64,000 nucleotides of DNA from Alteromonas lipotrueae (GCF_019249215.1 NZ_JAESDI010000008.1:237245-301244); one strand, 5' to 3'; shown: positions 20,401-28,986, counted from the first letter of the stretch. Translations and numbers: made by a program. Notes: generated by a model from the letters alone, not told the origin.

Positions 20401-20916
20401 GAAATTTCAGCTAGCAACGGGCACTTAGACATGAAAAGCGCGGGCGTTGCACATGCCGAAACGGCAGAGCCTCAATCAAACTCAACCAGTGACGACATAA
20501 AGCTAAGCGCAGCGACAACCCACTCGATGCCAATTAAGCCGTTTTTGGCCGGCAGGCGAATACTACTGATAGAAAATGATGCACAAATAGCCCAAGCCAT
20601 GGTGGTTTTACTTTCTGATTGGGGCGCAGTAGTGCTAGTTGCCGAGAATACCAATGAATCGATACAAACATGTCCTACACCACCGGACTTGCTTCTTGTT
20701 GATTATCATTTAGATGCAGGTGAAACCGGTACGCAAGCTGTTTCTCAATTACAAGCTATTTGGGGGCGCAAGGTATCGGGGGTTTTAATTACTGCAAACA
20801 GAAGTGAGGGGATTAGGGATGCTGCTAGCGACTTAGGGCTTTATTATTTACCCAAGCCTGTTAAACCTTTAGCCCTTAAGCGCTTGCTTAAAAATGAATT
20901 GAAACGTAATGATTAG
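17428..20916 (+). CDS. Transporter-fused hybrid sensor histidine kinase (CbrS/MxtR-like; SSS-PAS-HK-REC)
   Basis: The 1162-residue protein starts at the ATG at 17428; an overlapping TTG at 17425 is rejected. Residues about 1-500 form a sodium:solute-symporter-like domain of many membrane segments. A PAS domain (about 615-720, LDEKLQLLAWNERYIEMF) and a coiled-coil follow. The kinase core has GHDLMQPFNAA with phospho-acceptor His771, the N-box NLLSNAIRYT, DTGAGIP and GLGLGLTIVERIG. A C-terminal receiver carries Asp1092 in LLLVDYHLD. CrbS-family kinases of this architecture control acetate-utilisation genes with a LuxR-type regulator; one is encoded convergently at 21035. The ligand here is inferred from the adjacent PHB genes only. 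Confidence 0.88.
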   Translation: MLSIWTVGTVVALYLLALFAIAFWGDKRLRDNQQHPILYSLGLGVHCTSWAFFGTTSQAAEYGWAVIPTYMGIILTMAFAFPVVLHISRLCQQHNISSLADLIGLKYQHSHLIAALITLLCFIGVIPYIALQLDAITKSINLITPDTQHSTQNVSLYVAGLMAIFAIVFGTRTLNLTDKHPGLLLSIAFESVVKLVALWVVGIFVCFYVFDGVLDLVTQAASSDAARSVIYADRAPWVYLSHVLLGVCSMFVLPRQFHMNFVELNGEGELRTARWLFPLYLLGMTVFLIPLALAGKVLLPQSVNSDAYVLALPLYAENMSVSIIAFIGGLSATTSMVIVATLALGIMIANNLVTPLWLKLRLRAEPNHTMQPSKILTIRRLTVLVVLSVALWYHLNVSQSAPLVKSGIIAIALLGQCFPVLMFGIYWQRSTKSAAVCALLAGFSFWVMYLLYPSIMSSYYFNSPPSDAELGIGFAYSLLANCVTFIVVSYITFKRPLHGIEHETLASPAFAIRIKDLTALTKRVLDPNVHQALVNQLSVNISDANDANSGYANHTLLQRTEKLLSAQVGTPSARILLGAITETKNETLPELVDWVEEASQSFQFNHEVLQSSVQNIEQGISVLDEKLQLLAWNERYIEMFDYPRAFLKTGMSIESILSYNAKRGLFGNATLSNEEINKRIVYMKEGSRYKYVRKQPDGKVIELNGSPLPGGGYVTTYSDITEYIAIQEALERAKFDLEGRVAARTEELQHAKLEADRANESKTKFLAAAGHDLMQPFNAATLFAAMLAQKTKGGELATLSEGVVSSLNSAESLLTMLLDMTKLESGKLAPQTSDFALDDMLAPLVQEFSVIAASKGLTLRYVPTLLVIHSDKNLLRRIVQNLLSNAIRYTAAGKVLIGVRRKYMPSGFQLNSGSNAPLVDICVYDTGAGIPSHQQSEIFNEFHQLDEKQNAQGLGLGLTIVERIGRLLHHPISLVSTVNKGSKFSVSVPCAEISASNGHLDMKSAGVAHAETAEPQSNSTSDDIKLSAATTHSMPIKPFLAGRRILLIENDAQIAQAMVVLLSDWGAVVLVAENTNESIQTCPTPPDLLLVDYHLDAGETGTQAVSQLQAIWGRKVSGVLITANRSEGIRDAASDLGLYYLPKPVKPLALKRLLKNELKRND

Positions 20917-21034
20917 GCAAATGAGCAGATGAACAATATAAATGGTTATGCTTCATTAACAGGTTATGCTTATTAATGCGTGAGTTTGTTTGATGCGTTA
21001 GTTAAAATCGGCTTGTTTAATTAATAGCTTAGAC

Positions 21035-21673
21035 CTATTCGTGTACAGCCATAGCATGTTTAAACGCAATACCTGCTTTCGTTCGATTAATAACCTTCAA
21101 CTTTCTTAATACTGCTGAAACGTGCTGCTTTACGGTAGACTCGGAGATATCCAGTTCATAGGCAATTTGCTTGTTTAACAGCCCATCCGCTACCATCCGC
21201 AGCACTTTTAATTGGTGAGGCGTGAGCATGGCTAGCTTAACGCTAAAATCGTCAACTTCAATGTTATCTTTAGTAAGATTCACTACCGACTCAGGAAGCC
21301 ATTGCTCGCCCTCTAGTACACGTTCAACCGCCTCAGCTATACATTCAATGGATGCCGATTTAGGAATGAAACCGCACGCACCTAAAGAAAGTGCCTTGCG
21401 AATAAGGTTTACCTCTTCAAATGCCGTCACCATTACCACCAACACATCGGGGAATCGTGCACGCACCTCAGACAACCCTATCAGGCCATCGTTACCCGGC
21501 ATCTTCACGTCTAAAAATACCAAGTCGATATCTGGGTTAGCTTCAAGCTGACTTAGGGTTTCATTCAGCGTGGATGCTTGCAGTATGTTTGGGCCCACAA
21601 TATCGCCAAGAGCTTGACACATTGCCGCTCGAAATAAGGGGTGGTCGTCTGCAATAAGTACGCGTATTTTCAT
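21035..21673 (-). CDS. LuxR-family response regulator (CrbR-like)
   Basis: This 212-residue NarL/FixJ-type regulator has an N-terminal receiver with acidic pocket IADDHPLF and phospho-acceptor Asp55 in LVFLDVKMPG, and a C-terminal LuxR helix-turn-helix (LTPHQLKVLRMVADG...ISESTVKQHVSAVLRKL). It is convergent with the hybrid kinase and is probably its output partner, as in CrbS/CrbR pairs. The nearest downstream promoters that it could act on are those of the TonB receptor and the divergent permease operon. Targets are not shown by the sequence. Confidence 0.9.
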   Translation of the reverse strand: MKIRVLIADDHPLFRAAMCQALGDIVGPNILQASTLNETLSQLEANPDIDLVFLDVKMPGNDGLIGLSEVRARFPDVLVVMVTAFEEVNLIRKALSLGACGFIPKSASIECIAEAVERVLEGEQWLPESVVNLTKDNIEVDDFSVKLAMLTPHQLKVLRMVADGLLNKQIAYELDISESTVKQHVSAVLRKLKVINRTKAGIAFKHAMAVHE

Positions 21674-21807
21674 TTTAATATCTGCCGCACAATTGTAACA
21701 ATAATGTTAATCACATAATAACACGATAGTTACAAATACCTAGTATTAAAAGGCGCCTATATAGGGTGTAAAATACGATAACCTAATAAACGTAGCCGCA
21801 AATAACA

Positions 21808-21832
21808 AAGCCGAAACATGATATTCCGGCTT
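21808..21832 (-). terminator. Probable terminator after the TonB-dependent receptor
   Basis: AAGCCG (21808-21813) pairs with CGGCTT (21827-21832), with extra AA/TT pairing inside. On the minus strand it is followed by TTGTTATTT, a moderate T-tract. It sits 48 nt past the receptor stop. Confidence 0.55.
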
Positions 21833-21880
21833 ATGTCTGGTCGTTAACTATAACGCTAACCGTTATACTAGTTGTCAATA

Positions 21881-24175
21881 TTAAAAACGATACCCTAGCG
21901 TAACGTGAACCGTACGTGGGTCGCCATAATACCCAATTAACGTGGTATCACCACCTAGACCCGGCCCGAAATTACCGTCTTCGTCTCGGGTAACAAAATC
22001 ATATCCACCCACCAAATATTCTTCGTCGGTAAGGTTTTTCACATGAAGGCCTGCGTACCAGTCGCCCTCTACACTTTCCCATCGCGCACTTAAATTCACC
22101 ATGCCATAAGCATCTTGTTCAATTAGATCGCTGGTTTCAAACAGCAAGTAGTCATCACGATAGTAGTAGTTGGCATTTAACGTAATATCGCCAAAGCCGG
22201 TTTCAAGCAGATAATTAGCACCAATGTTCAATGTATTTTCAGGTGTGCTAGCCAAACCAATGAGAGGGGGTATCGCATTGTTTTTCTTAATTTCAAAGTC
22301 GATATACCCGTAAGCCACGTCAAATTGTAAGTTATCCGAGGCTACCCACGTCATTTCAACTTCTGCGCCTTTTGCGGCCGTTTCAGCAGCATTACGCAAA
22401 CGTTGATCTAGCGCAGTTGGATCGCTTAAATCACCTTCAATACCAATGTATTGTCGGTCTGAATGGTCATACGAAAACAAGGTTACATTCAATCGCAATG
22501 CTTCGTTTAAGTCACTTTTCATGCCCACTTCGTAGCTATCAACTACTTCGGGTTCAACCCCGGGCTCGTTTACCGTAGCTCGTGGATTAAAGGTGCCCGA
22601 TTTAAAGCCTTGCGAATAACTCGCAAAAAACATTGTATCGCGGCTCATTTGGTATTCCACGCCAACTCGCGGCGTAAAGCGTGACCAGCTTTCCACTGCA
22701 GGTCCTTCAAATACCCCATCACCGTCACTGTCAGTACCCAGCACTTGAGGCACTAAGTCACCATCAGGGCGAACATACCCATCAATCCAATCGGTATAAG
22801 GGTATACGTTGGCGAAGATTAAGCCGTTATTTACGGTTGCCGACTTTTCTTCATCAGTGAAGCGGGCGCCGAGTGAGAGAGAAAGCTTATCGTTGATGTC
22901 GTAATTAAATTGCGCATAAGCAGCCCAACTTTCTGAGTTGTTACAGCCGCTTACTTCACGTGTTAAACCTGGCGCGCCTAGCGCTACACCTAACACACCT
23001 AAAACCGCATCGAAGTTTCCGCATGACTCACCATCATAAAGATATAAGCCAGATACGAGCGAGTAGCTATTTCCCATGTAATTTAGCTGTAATTCATGGG
23101 TGTCATTGCTATCGTCATACTCGGCGGGCACATCAAAGATAGGCAATGCCGTATTATCAAAATCAATATTTGTAGGCGAGTAACTCTCGCGATGTGAGCC
23201 TATATATTTAAGTTCTAAATTATCGCTTACATTATATCGGGCTAGCCAGTTATACCCTTCAAGTTCTACTTTATTCCAGGTAGGCAAACTGGTGTACGAA
23301 TCGAACTTTGAATCAGGCACGGGCGCGTCGGTTAGAATACTGGGGATAAGACGATAGCCACCTTTTGCGTTCGAGGTATCTTCGGTTTTATCCCAGCCGA
23401 AACGGAAAAACAAATCATCACTAGCGTGTACTTCTAAGGTAAGACGAGCAGCCCATAAATCTTTGTTATAGTTTTCTTTATCTTGGCCGTCTAATGCACT
23501 TACTAAATATTCGCCAAAGCCGTCGCGATTTAAATTAGCGTAACCTACGCCCAAATACACCGTATCTTCTATTAGTGGAATTTGCCCAGTGACCTTAAGA
23601 TCCCGCTGGCTATAACTACCAAGGGTAGCTTGCACATTTAACTGGGTTTCCCCTGTCATTTCTTTGGTGACATATTTAACTGCCCCACCAATAGTATTTT
23701 TGCCATAAAGCGTACCCTGCGGCCCGCGTAGTACTTCAATGCGCTGTACATCTAACAAATCGAGTACCGCACCTTGTGGGCGAGCAATGTATACATCATC
23801 AACGTAAATACCTACGCCAGGCTCGTATCCCCAAAGCGGGTCTTGCTGACCTAAGCCACGAATAAACGCGGTTAACGTAGAGTTCGTGCCACGGCTGGTT
23901 TGCAATGTAGTGTTCGGCGAGAACTGTTGAACTTCGGTGAGTACGCTTATGCCCTTTTCGGCTAACTCAATAGCACCAATTGAGGTAATAGCGACAGGAG
24001 TTTCCTGCAACGATTCAACGGTTTTTCGTGCGGTAACTTCAATACGTTCCAGTTTGCCTTTTTCGTCAGCATCTGCGTCTTGAGCAAACGTAGTGGGTGA
24101 AATTAACAGTGCGCTCGCAACAGCTGCTGCACAGATAGAGCGAGGGTAACGCTGCATGTGTGTAGTGAGTGACAT
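21881..24175 (-). CDS. TonB-dependent outer-membrane receptor
   Basis: The 764-residue precursor has an N-terminal signal peptide (about residues 1-31, ending TTFAQ). A likely TonB box (ERIEVTARK) leads into the plug domain with IRGLGQQDP and RIEVLRGPQGTLYGKNTIGGAV. A C-terminal barrel of about 600 residues ends in the typical aromatic VTLGYRF. AAGGA lies 7 nt before the ATG. It imports a substrate across the outer membrane using TonB energy. It is divergent from the GntP-esterase-depolymerase-dehydrogenase operon, so hydroxybutyrate oligomers are a reasonable but unproven substrate. No Fur-box-like sequence is evident. Confidence 0.93.
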   Translation of the reverse strand: MSLTTHMQRYPRSICAAAVASALLISPTTFAQDADADEKGKLERIEVTARKTVESLQETPVAITSIGAIELAEKGISVLTEVQQFSPNTTLQTSRGTNSTLTAFIRGLGQQDPLWGYEPGVGIYVDDVYIARPQGAVLDLLDVQRIEVLRGPQGTLYGKNTIGGAVKYVTKEMTGETQLNVQATLGSYSQRDLKVTGQIPLIEDTVYLGVGYANLNRDGFGEYLVSALDGQDKENYNKDLWAARLTLEVHASDDLFFRFGWDKTEDTSNAKGGYRLIPSILTDAPVPDSKFDSYTSLPTWNKVELEGYNWLARYNVSDNLELKYIGSHRESYSPTNIDFDNTALPIFDVPAEYDDSNDTHELQLNYMGNSYSLVSGLYLYDGESCGNFDAVLGVLGVALGAPGLTREVSGCNNSESWAAYAQFNYDINDKLSLSLGARFTDEEKSATVNNGLIFANVYPYTDWIDGYVRPDGDLVPQVLGTDSDGDGVFEGPAVESWSRFTPRVGVEYQMSRDTMFFASYSQGFKSGTFNPRATVNEPGVEPEVVDSYEVGMKSDLNEALRLNVTLFSYDHSDRQYIGIEGDLSDPTALDQRLRNAAETAAKGAEVEMTWVASDNLQFDVAYGYIDFEIKKNNAIPPLIGLASTPENTLNIGANYLLETGFGDITLNANYYYRDDYLLFETSDLIEQDAYGMVNLSARWESVEGDWYAGLHVKNLTDEEYLVGGYDFVTRDEDGNFGPGLGGDTTLIGYYGDPRTVHVTLGYRF

Positions 24176-24245
24176 AGTGTGTCCTTTTTTAATTCTAAAT
24201 TATCGTTACTGTCGGATGTAATGCCTGCGGTCGAACTTTACTCTA

Positions 24246-24284
24246 GGTAATTTTACCCTCGTCGTATGTAGTACCATCGTACTA
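24246..24284. promoter_or_regulatory. Two palindromes in the divergent receptor/permease promoter region
   Basis: GGTAA-TT-TTACC (24246-24257) and TAGTAC-CATC-GTACTA (24269-24284) lie in the 271-nt gap between divergent genes. Both are perfect and are plausible regulator sites, possibly for the LuxR-type regulator next door. A third inverted pair, AATCTG (24415-24420) and CAGATT (24427-24432), sits just before the permease RBS AAGGA (24436-24440) and could form a leader hairpin. Confidence 0.4.
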
Positions 24285-24446
24285 TGGGAATTTAGCGCCA
24301 CTACCGCCACACTTTAGCCCTAGGACATAACTTCACCAATCAATTATTGATATAAAAAGTTATGACTAAAAGCTACATAAGCGCTATATAAACATAAACT
24401 TAACTGTTATGGAGAATCTGCGGTCACAGATTTTTAAGGAAAAATA

Positions 24447-25745
24447 ATGATGTTAAGTATGATTGGTCTGGTAGGCGGACTAGTGCTATTAATAGTGTTA
24501 ACCATTCGGGGAATGAATCTATTCATTGCAGCCCCTTTGTGTGCACTGGTGGTGGCATTAACCAACGGTATGTCTGTTTTTATTGGTGATGTAAACTTTG
24601 TAGAAACCTACATGGGTGGGTTTTCAGGCTTTATCGCCGCATGGTTTTTTATGTTTTTGCTTGGTGCTTTATTTGGCAAATTCATGGAAGACAGTGGCGC
24701 TGCCGATTCGGTCTCTCGTTGGATAATACAACGTATAGGTTACAAACAGGCCGTGTTGGCAGTGGTGCTGGCTTGCGCTATTTTAACTTACGGGGGCGTG
24801 AGCGTTTTTGTTGTCGCCTTCTCGGTGTACCCCATGGCAGTAAGCTTATTTAAAGACGCTAACTTGCCGCGCCGTTTTATTCCCGCAGCCATGGCCTTTG
24901 GTTCTGTCACTTTTACCATGACCTCTGCTGGTTCGCCAGAAATCCAAAACTGGATCCCTATTAAGTACTTGGGCACGTCGCCCTTTGCTGCATGGGAAGT
25001 AAGCTTAGTAGTTGCTATTTTCATGGCAGTGCTTGGTTACTGGTGGCTGGCGAAAATGATCCGCAAAGCGATAGCTAATGGCGAGGAGTTTGAAGCGCGT
25101 ATTACCGACCCTGAAATACGCGAACGAGACTACCCTCACCCGCTCACAGGCATTATTCCATTGCTTGTGGTGCTATGTATTTCCTTCTTTTTACATGAAG
25201 CACTAGCGCAACTTGCGCTTATTGTAGCCTTAGGGGGAGGCGTACTTACTTTGCTTGTTATAAACCACGCCCACTTTCACAATTTACAAGCGGCGATAAA
25301 TACCGGCACCACGGGGGCACTGGTCGCTATTGGTAATACTGCGGCAGTAGTAGGGTTTGGCTCTATAGCCAAAAACACCGAGGCATTTCAGCAAACGGTA
25401 ACCCTAATGACGCAAATCCCTGGCAACGAGTTAATTGGCGCTGCAATAGCGATTAGCGTAATAGCGGGATTAACTGGCTCGGCTTCAGGAGGCCAAGCCA
25501 TCGCGCTGCCGTTGCTAGCACCGCATTATCTCGACCAAGGCGTGCAGCCAGAACAATTACATCGTATTGTTTCTATCTCTTCAGGTGCGCTAGATTCACT
25601 GCCTCATAACGGGTATGTTGTCACCACAATTCGCGCCATATGCCATGAAACTCATAAGGCAGCCTACGGTGCAGTCGCAGCATTAACCGTAGTCGTACCG
25701 GTTATAGGGCTAGCCCTTGCCATAGGCCTATTTAGCGTGTTTTAG
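24447..25745 (+). CDS. GntP-family permease (probable 3-hydroxybutyrate/organic acid symporter)
   Basis: The 432-residue inner-membrane protein has about twelve hydrophobic segments and GntP/CitMHS-like sequence, for example the conserved GLTGSASGGQAIALPLLAP and ISSGALDSLPHNGYVVT segments. AAGGA lies 6 nt before the ATG. GntP relatives carry gluconate or 3-hydroxybutyrate with protons. The downstream secreted depolymerase and 3-hydroxybutyrate dehydrogenase favour 3-hydroxybutyrate as cargo. It is the first gene of a plus-strand set, 12 nt before the esterase gene. Confidence 0.88.
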   Translation: MMLSMIGLVGGLVLLIVLTIRGMNLFIAAPLCALVVALTNGMSVFIGDVNFVETYMGGFSGFIAAWFFMFLLGALFGKFMEDSGAADSVSRWIIQRIGYKQAVLAVVLACAILTYGGVSVFVVAFSVYPMAVSLFKDANLPRRFIPAAMAFGSVTFTMTSAGSPEIQNWIPIKYLGTSPFAAWEVSLVVAIFMAVLGYWWLAKMIRKAIANGEEFEARITDPEIRERDYPHPLTGIIPLLVVLCISFFLHEALAQLALIVALGGGVLTLLVINHAHFHNLQAAINTGTTGALVAIGNTAAVVGFGSIAKNTEAFQQTVTLMTQIPGNELIGAAIAISVIAGLTGSASGGQAIALPLLAPHYLDQGVQPEQLHRIVSISSGALDSLPHNGYVVTTIRAICHETHKAAYGAVAALTVVVPVIGLALAIGLFSVF

Positions 25746-25757
25746 ACAAGGATTTCC

Positions 25758-27095
25758 ATGAAACTAAAAATAGCTTTTCTATATTGTACTTTGCTGGCGT
25801 TGCCGATAATTACTACAACAGCGTGTAGTGCTAATGTAGCTAATCCAGCATCAACTGAATCAGCGAAGTCTATTAACACAGTTAATGGGCCGAGTGCAGC
25901 TGATACAAGCGCTTTAGATAAAAACAATTTTGATGCAAATGGCATAGAAACTAATCAACCAACGCTGATTACGAAGAAAGAAACGTTCTCAATGGAAAGC
26001 TTCACCACATTTGGTGGCAAAACCATTAATAACGTGAAAGTGGGTTGGGAAGCCTATGGGCAATTAAATGCAGATAAAAGTAACGTTATTCTTATTACCC
26101 ACCATTTTTCGGGCACATCCCATGCGGCGGGTGTATATGAAGAAAATGAGGAAAAGACAAGCCCTAACATAGGCTACTGGGATGCATTAATTGGCTCTGG
26201 CAAAGCCATCGATACCGATATCTATTACGTTATAAGTGTAGACAGTTTAGTGAATTTAAACGCCTATGATGACCACGTTATTACTACCGGCCCAGCGACT
26301 ATCAACCCAGAAACCGGTGAGCCTTGGGGGCTAGAATTCCCCGTCGTGACAATCCGCGACTTCGTCAATGTGCAAAAGGCGCTACTTGAAAGCTTGGGCG
26401 TTCAGAAACTGCATGCTGTGGTTGGCCCTTCTATGGGGTCGATGCAAGCTATCGACTGGGCTAGTGCTTACCCCGACTGGGTGCCAAGAATGATATCGGT
26501 TATTGGCACGGGTGAAAGCGATGCGTGGACAACCGCCGCCCTCTCTCACTGGGCAACGCCTATTCGATTAGATACTAACTGGAAACAAGGTAGTTACGCT
26601 CGACATAACCAACCAACAGAAGGGTTAGTGGCTTCTTTGATGATGATCACCCAACATGCCTTGTACCCTACTTATTTTAATCAGCAAGGTAAAACGCTAG
26701 GCTATCAAGCGGTGGAGCAAGCGCCATTAGAGAACATTAATGCTCAGCACTCTATTGTGAAATGGTTGGAAAGCCGTGCTCGTCAGCGCGCTGATAAAAT
26801 GGATGCAAATCATCTTCTTTATTTAGTTCGCGCCTGCCAATTATTTGTAGCAGGCCATGGGAATAACTTAGAAGAAGGACTTAAGCACATTCAAGCCAAA
26901 ACCTTGTTCTTGCCGGCATCCACCGACTTGTTACTCATGCCTTATTTAGCAGAATCGGCAGACTATCAACTCAAGCACTTGGGAAAAAACAGCGAACTGG
27001 AAACACTGAATGGCCCCTTCGGACACCTTGAAGGCATAGTGAATGTAAAAGCCGAAGGCGAGCGGATTGCCGCGTTTCTTTCCAGCGCTTTATAA
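25758..27095 (+). CDS. MetX-like alpha/beta-hydrolase, exported (E22-type putative esterase)
   Basis: The 445-residue protein is related to homoserine O-acetyltransferase but carries an N-terminal signal and a low-complexity linker (about residues 24-65), so it acts outside the cytoplasm. Cys23 in TTTAC could be lipidated, although the lipobox lacks the usual hydrophobic residue at -3. The nucleophile motif GPSMGS holds Ser225; the C-terminal GHLEG supplies the probable His. Export argues against methionine synthesis. With a depolymerase and a 3-hydroxybutyrate dehydrogenase downstream, cleavage of hydroxybutyrate oligomers is plausible. Confidence 0.8.
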   Translation: MKLKIAFLYCTLLALPIITTTACSANVANPASTESAKSINTVNGPSAADTSALDKNNFDANGIETNQPTLITKKETFSMESFTTFGGKTINNVKVGWEAYGQLNADKSNVILITHHFSGTSHAAGVYEENEEKTSPNIGYWDALIGSGKAIDTDIYYVISVDSLVNLNAYDDHVITTGPATINPETGEPWGLEFPVVTIRDFVNVQKALLESLGVQKLHAVVGPSMGSMQAIDWASAYPDWVPRMISVIGTGESDAWTTAALSHWATPIRLDTNWKQGSYARHNQPTEGLVASLMMITQHALYPTYFNQQGKTLGYQAVEQAPLENINAQHSIVKWLESRARQRADKMDANHLLYLVRACQLFVAGHGNNLEEGLKHIQAKTLFLPASTDLLLMPYLAESADYQLKHLGKNSELETLNGPFGHLEGIVNVKAEGERIAAFLSSAL

Positions 27096-27124
27096 AGACT
27101 AAAAAGAACCGTTTAAATAAGTGC

Positions 27125-27149
27125 AATGCTTAGCGGCAAACTAAGCATT
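27125..27149 (+). other. Perfect 9-bp stem-loop between esterase and depolymerase genes
   Basis: AATGCTTAG (27125-27133) and CTAAGCATT (27141-27149) enclose a 7-nt loop. Only a short T-stretch follows. It may be a weak terminator or an mRNA-processing or stability element that sets relative expression within the operon. Confidence 0.6.
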
Positions 27150-27167
27150 TAACTGTAGGAACCTGAT

Positions 27168-28226
27168 ATGAAAACAACTTATAAAATAATGGCCAGCTTT
27201 TGTGCGCTATACAGTGGCGTAGCGTTGTCCAACGCAGCTAGTTCAGGCAATGGACTACCACCGCTAAGTCTTGATGTAGAGCAAGTTACGGTATCTGGCC
27301 TTTCTTCTGGCGGATATATGGCGACGCAATTTCATATTGCACACAGTGATTGGGTAAAAGGCGCAGGCATCATTGCTGCGGGGCCTTATTATTGTGCGCA
27401 AAATGATATCACCACTGCATTAAACCAGTGCGTGAATAAGGTAGATACACCAATTAATCTAGATGCACTTTCAAGCGTTGCCATAGACTATACAAACGAA
27501 GGCAGCATTGCGCCTTTAACGGGCCTTAAAGATGCCAAAGTATGGTTATTTCACGGCACAAACGACGTGCGTGTAACGGCGCAAGCCAGCGATTTACTGT
27601 ACCGCCAATACCAAAGTTGGACAGACACTCAAAATATTGTATACGTGAATGACCAAAGCGCAGCACACCACTTCCCTACCTTGAATGAGGGCAGTAATTG
27701 CAGCGTTTCAGAAAGCCCTTTTATTGGTAACTGTAATTACGACGCTGCGGGTAATATGTTGAACCACCTGTTGCCCAACTTAACCGCACCCGATGATTCG
27801 GTTTCAGGCAAGGTTTACACTATTTCTCAGCAAAAACTTGCGGGCAGCGATGGCGAAACCTTGGCGGAAAAAGGGTTTGTTTTTGTACCCGAAAATTGTG
27901 CAGCGGGCGATTCGTGCAGCCTACATATTAGTTTCCATGGCTGCAATCAATATGCCGAAGTGGTTGGCAATAGCTATGTAACCAAAACAGGTATCAACCG
28001 ATGGGCCGATGATAACAATATCGTTGTGTTGTACCCGCAAACTAAAAAATCGTTATTTATGCCATTAAACCCCCAAGGTTGCTGGGATTGGTGGGGATAC
28101 ACTTCAGATCATTATGCAAATCGAAAAGGCGCGCAAATTTCTGCTGTGGCCAATATGATTAAAGGCATTAACACAGGCGCTATCAATAAACCAACGACGA
28201 ATACAGGAACTGCAAATAATGACTAA
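27168..28226 (+). CDS. Secreted short-chain-length PHA (PHB) depolymerase
   Basis: The 352-residue protein has a signal peptide (about 1-24, SNAAS cleavage region). The lipase box GLSSG places the nucleophile at Ser46 near the mature N-terminus, and SFHGCNQ supplies the oxyanion region; both suit the catalytic-domain type 2 PHB depolymerase family. Paired cysteines (for example NCSV, GNCNY, NCAAGDSC, GCW) suggest disulfides in an extracytoplasmic enzyme. The C-terminus is a short Thr/Asn-rich tail (KPTTNTGTANND) with no substrate-binding domain. It overlaps the dehydrogenase gene by 8 nt, so the two are translationally coupled. Confidence 0.88.
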   Translation: MKTTYKIMASFCALYSGVALSNAASSGNGLPPLSLDVEQVTVSGLSSGGYMATQFHIAHSDWVKGAGIIAAGPYYCAQNDITTALNQCVNKVDTPINLDALSSVAIDYTNEGSIAPLTGLKDAKVWLFHGTNDVRVTAQASDLLYRQYQSWTDTQNIVYVNDQSAAHHFPTLNEGSNCSVSESPFIGNCNYDAAGNMLNHLLPNLTAPDDSVSGKVYTISQQKLAGSDGETLAEKGFVFVPENCAAGDSCSLHISFHGCNQYAEVVGNSYVTKTGINRWADDNNIVVLYPQTKKSLFMPLNPQGCWDWWGYTSDHYANRKGAQISAVANMIKGINTGAINKPTTNTGTANND

Positions 28227-28986
28227 ACGAACTGTATTTATAACTGGTGGCGCAAGCGGTATTGGCTTTGGTATAGCACAAGCAATGTCAAAAGCGGGAC
28301 ATCATGTGATTATTGCCGATATTAACGAACAAGCCGCACAGCGTGCTGCGAACGATATTATACGAGAAAACGGCAGTGCCAGCGCTATTGAAGTTGATGT
28401 TTGCAATGCACAGCAAGTAGCCGCTTTACCCGACTTGCTCAAAGAGCAAAAAGTAGATGTGTTGATTAACAATGCCGGTATTCAGCATGTCTCACGCATT
28501 GAAGATTTCCCACCTGAAAAATGGCAGCAATTAATTAATATTATGCTGGTTGGCCCCGCGCTTTTAACCCAAGCGTTTTTACCTAACATGCGCGAGCAAA
28601 ACTTTGGGCGAATAATCAACATTGGTTCAATTCACTCACTGGTGGCATCCCCTTATAAATCGGCTTATGTGTCAGCGAAACATGGCCTGCTGGGGTTCGC
28701 TAAAACTATCGCCCTTGAAACCGGCGACTGTGATGTTACCATCAACACCCTATGCCCTGCTTATGTAAAAACACCGTTGGTCGAAAAGCAGATTGCCTCT
28801 CAGGCCAAAGAAAACAATCTTACAGAAGAGGAAGTAATCAACAAAATAATGCTTGAGCCCATGCCTAAAAAGCAGTTTATTAGCGTAGATGAGTTGTCTG
28901 ACACAGCGGCATTTTTAATGTCGGATAGTGCACGCAATATTACCGGCCAAACCATGGTACTGGATGGCGGCTGGACAGCCCGATAA
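28219..28986 (+). CDS. bdhA: 3-hydroxybutyrate dehydrogenase (short-chain dehydrogenase)
   Basis: This 255-residue cytoplasmic enzyme oxidises D-3-hydroxybutyrate to acetoacetate with NAD. The cofactor motif TGGASGIGFGIA is at residues 7-18, NNAG near 90, the catalytic Ser in NIGSIHS, and the Tyr-Lys pair in YVSAKHG. The C-terminal GQTMVLDGGWTAR is typical of 3-hydroxybutyrate dehydrogenases. It is the last gene of the permease-esterase-depolymerase set and overlaps the depolymerase stop. Genes for the next step, acetoacetate activation, are not in the window. Confidence 0.92.
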   Translation: MTKRTVFITGGASGIGFGIAQAMSKAGHHVIIADINEQAAQRAANDIIRENGSASAIEVDVCNAQQVAALPDLLKEQKVDVLINNAGIQHVSRIEDFPPEKWQQLINIMLVGPALLTQAFLPNMREQNFGRIINIGSIHSLVASPYKSAYVSAKHGLLGFAKTIALETGDCDVTINTLCPAYVKTPLVEKQIASQAKENNLTEEEVINKIMLEPMPKKQFISVDELSDTAAFLMSDSARNITGQTMVLDGGWTAR

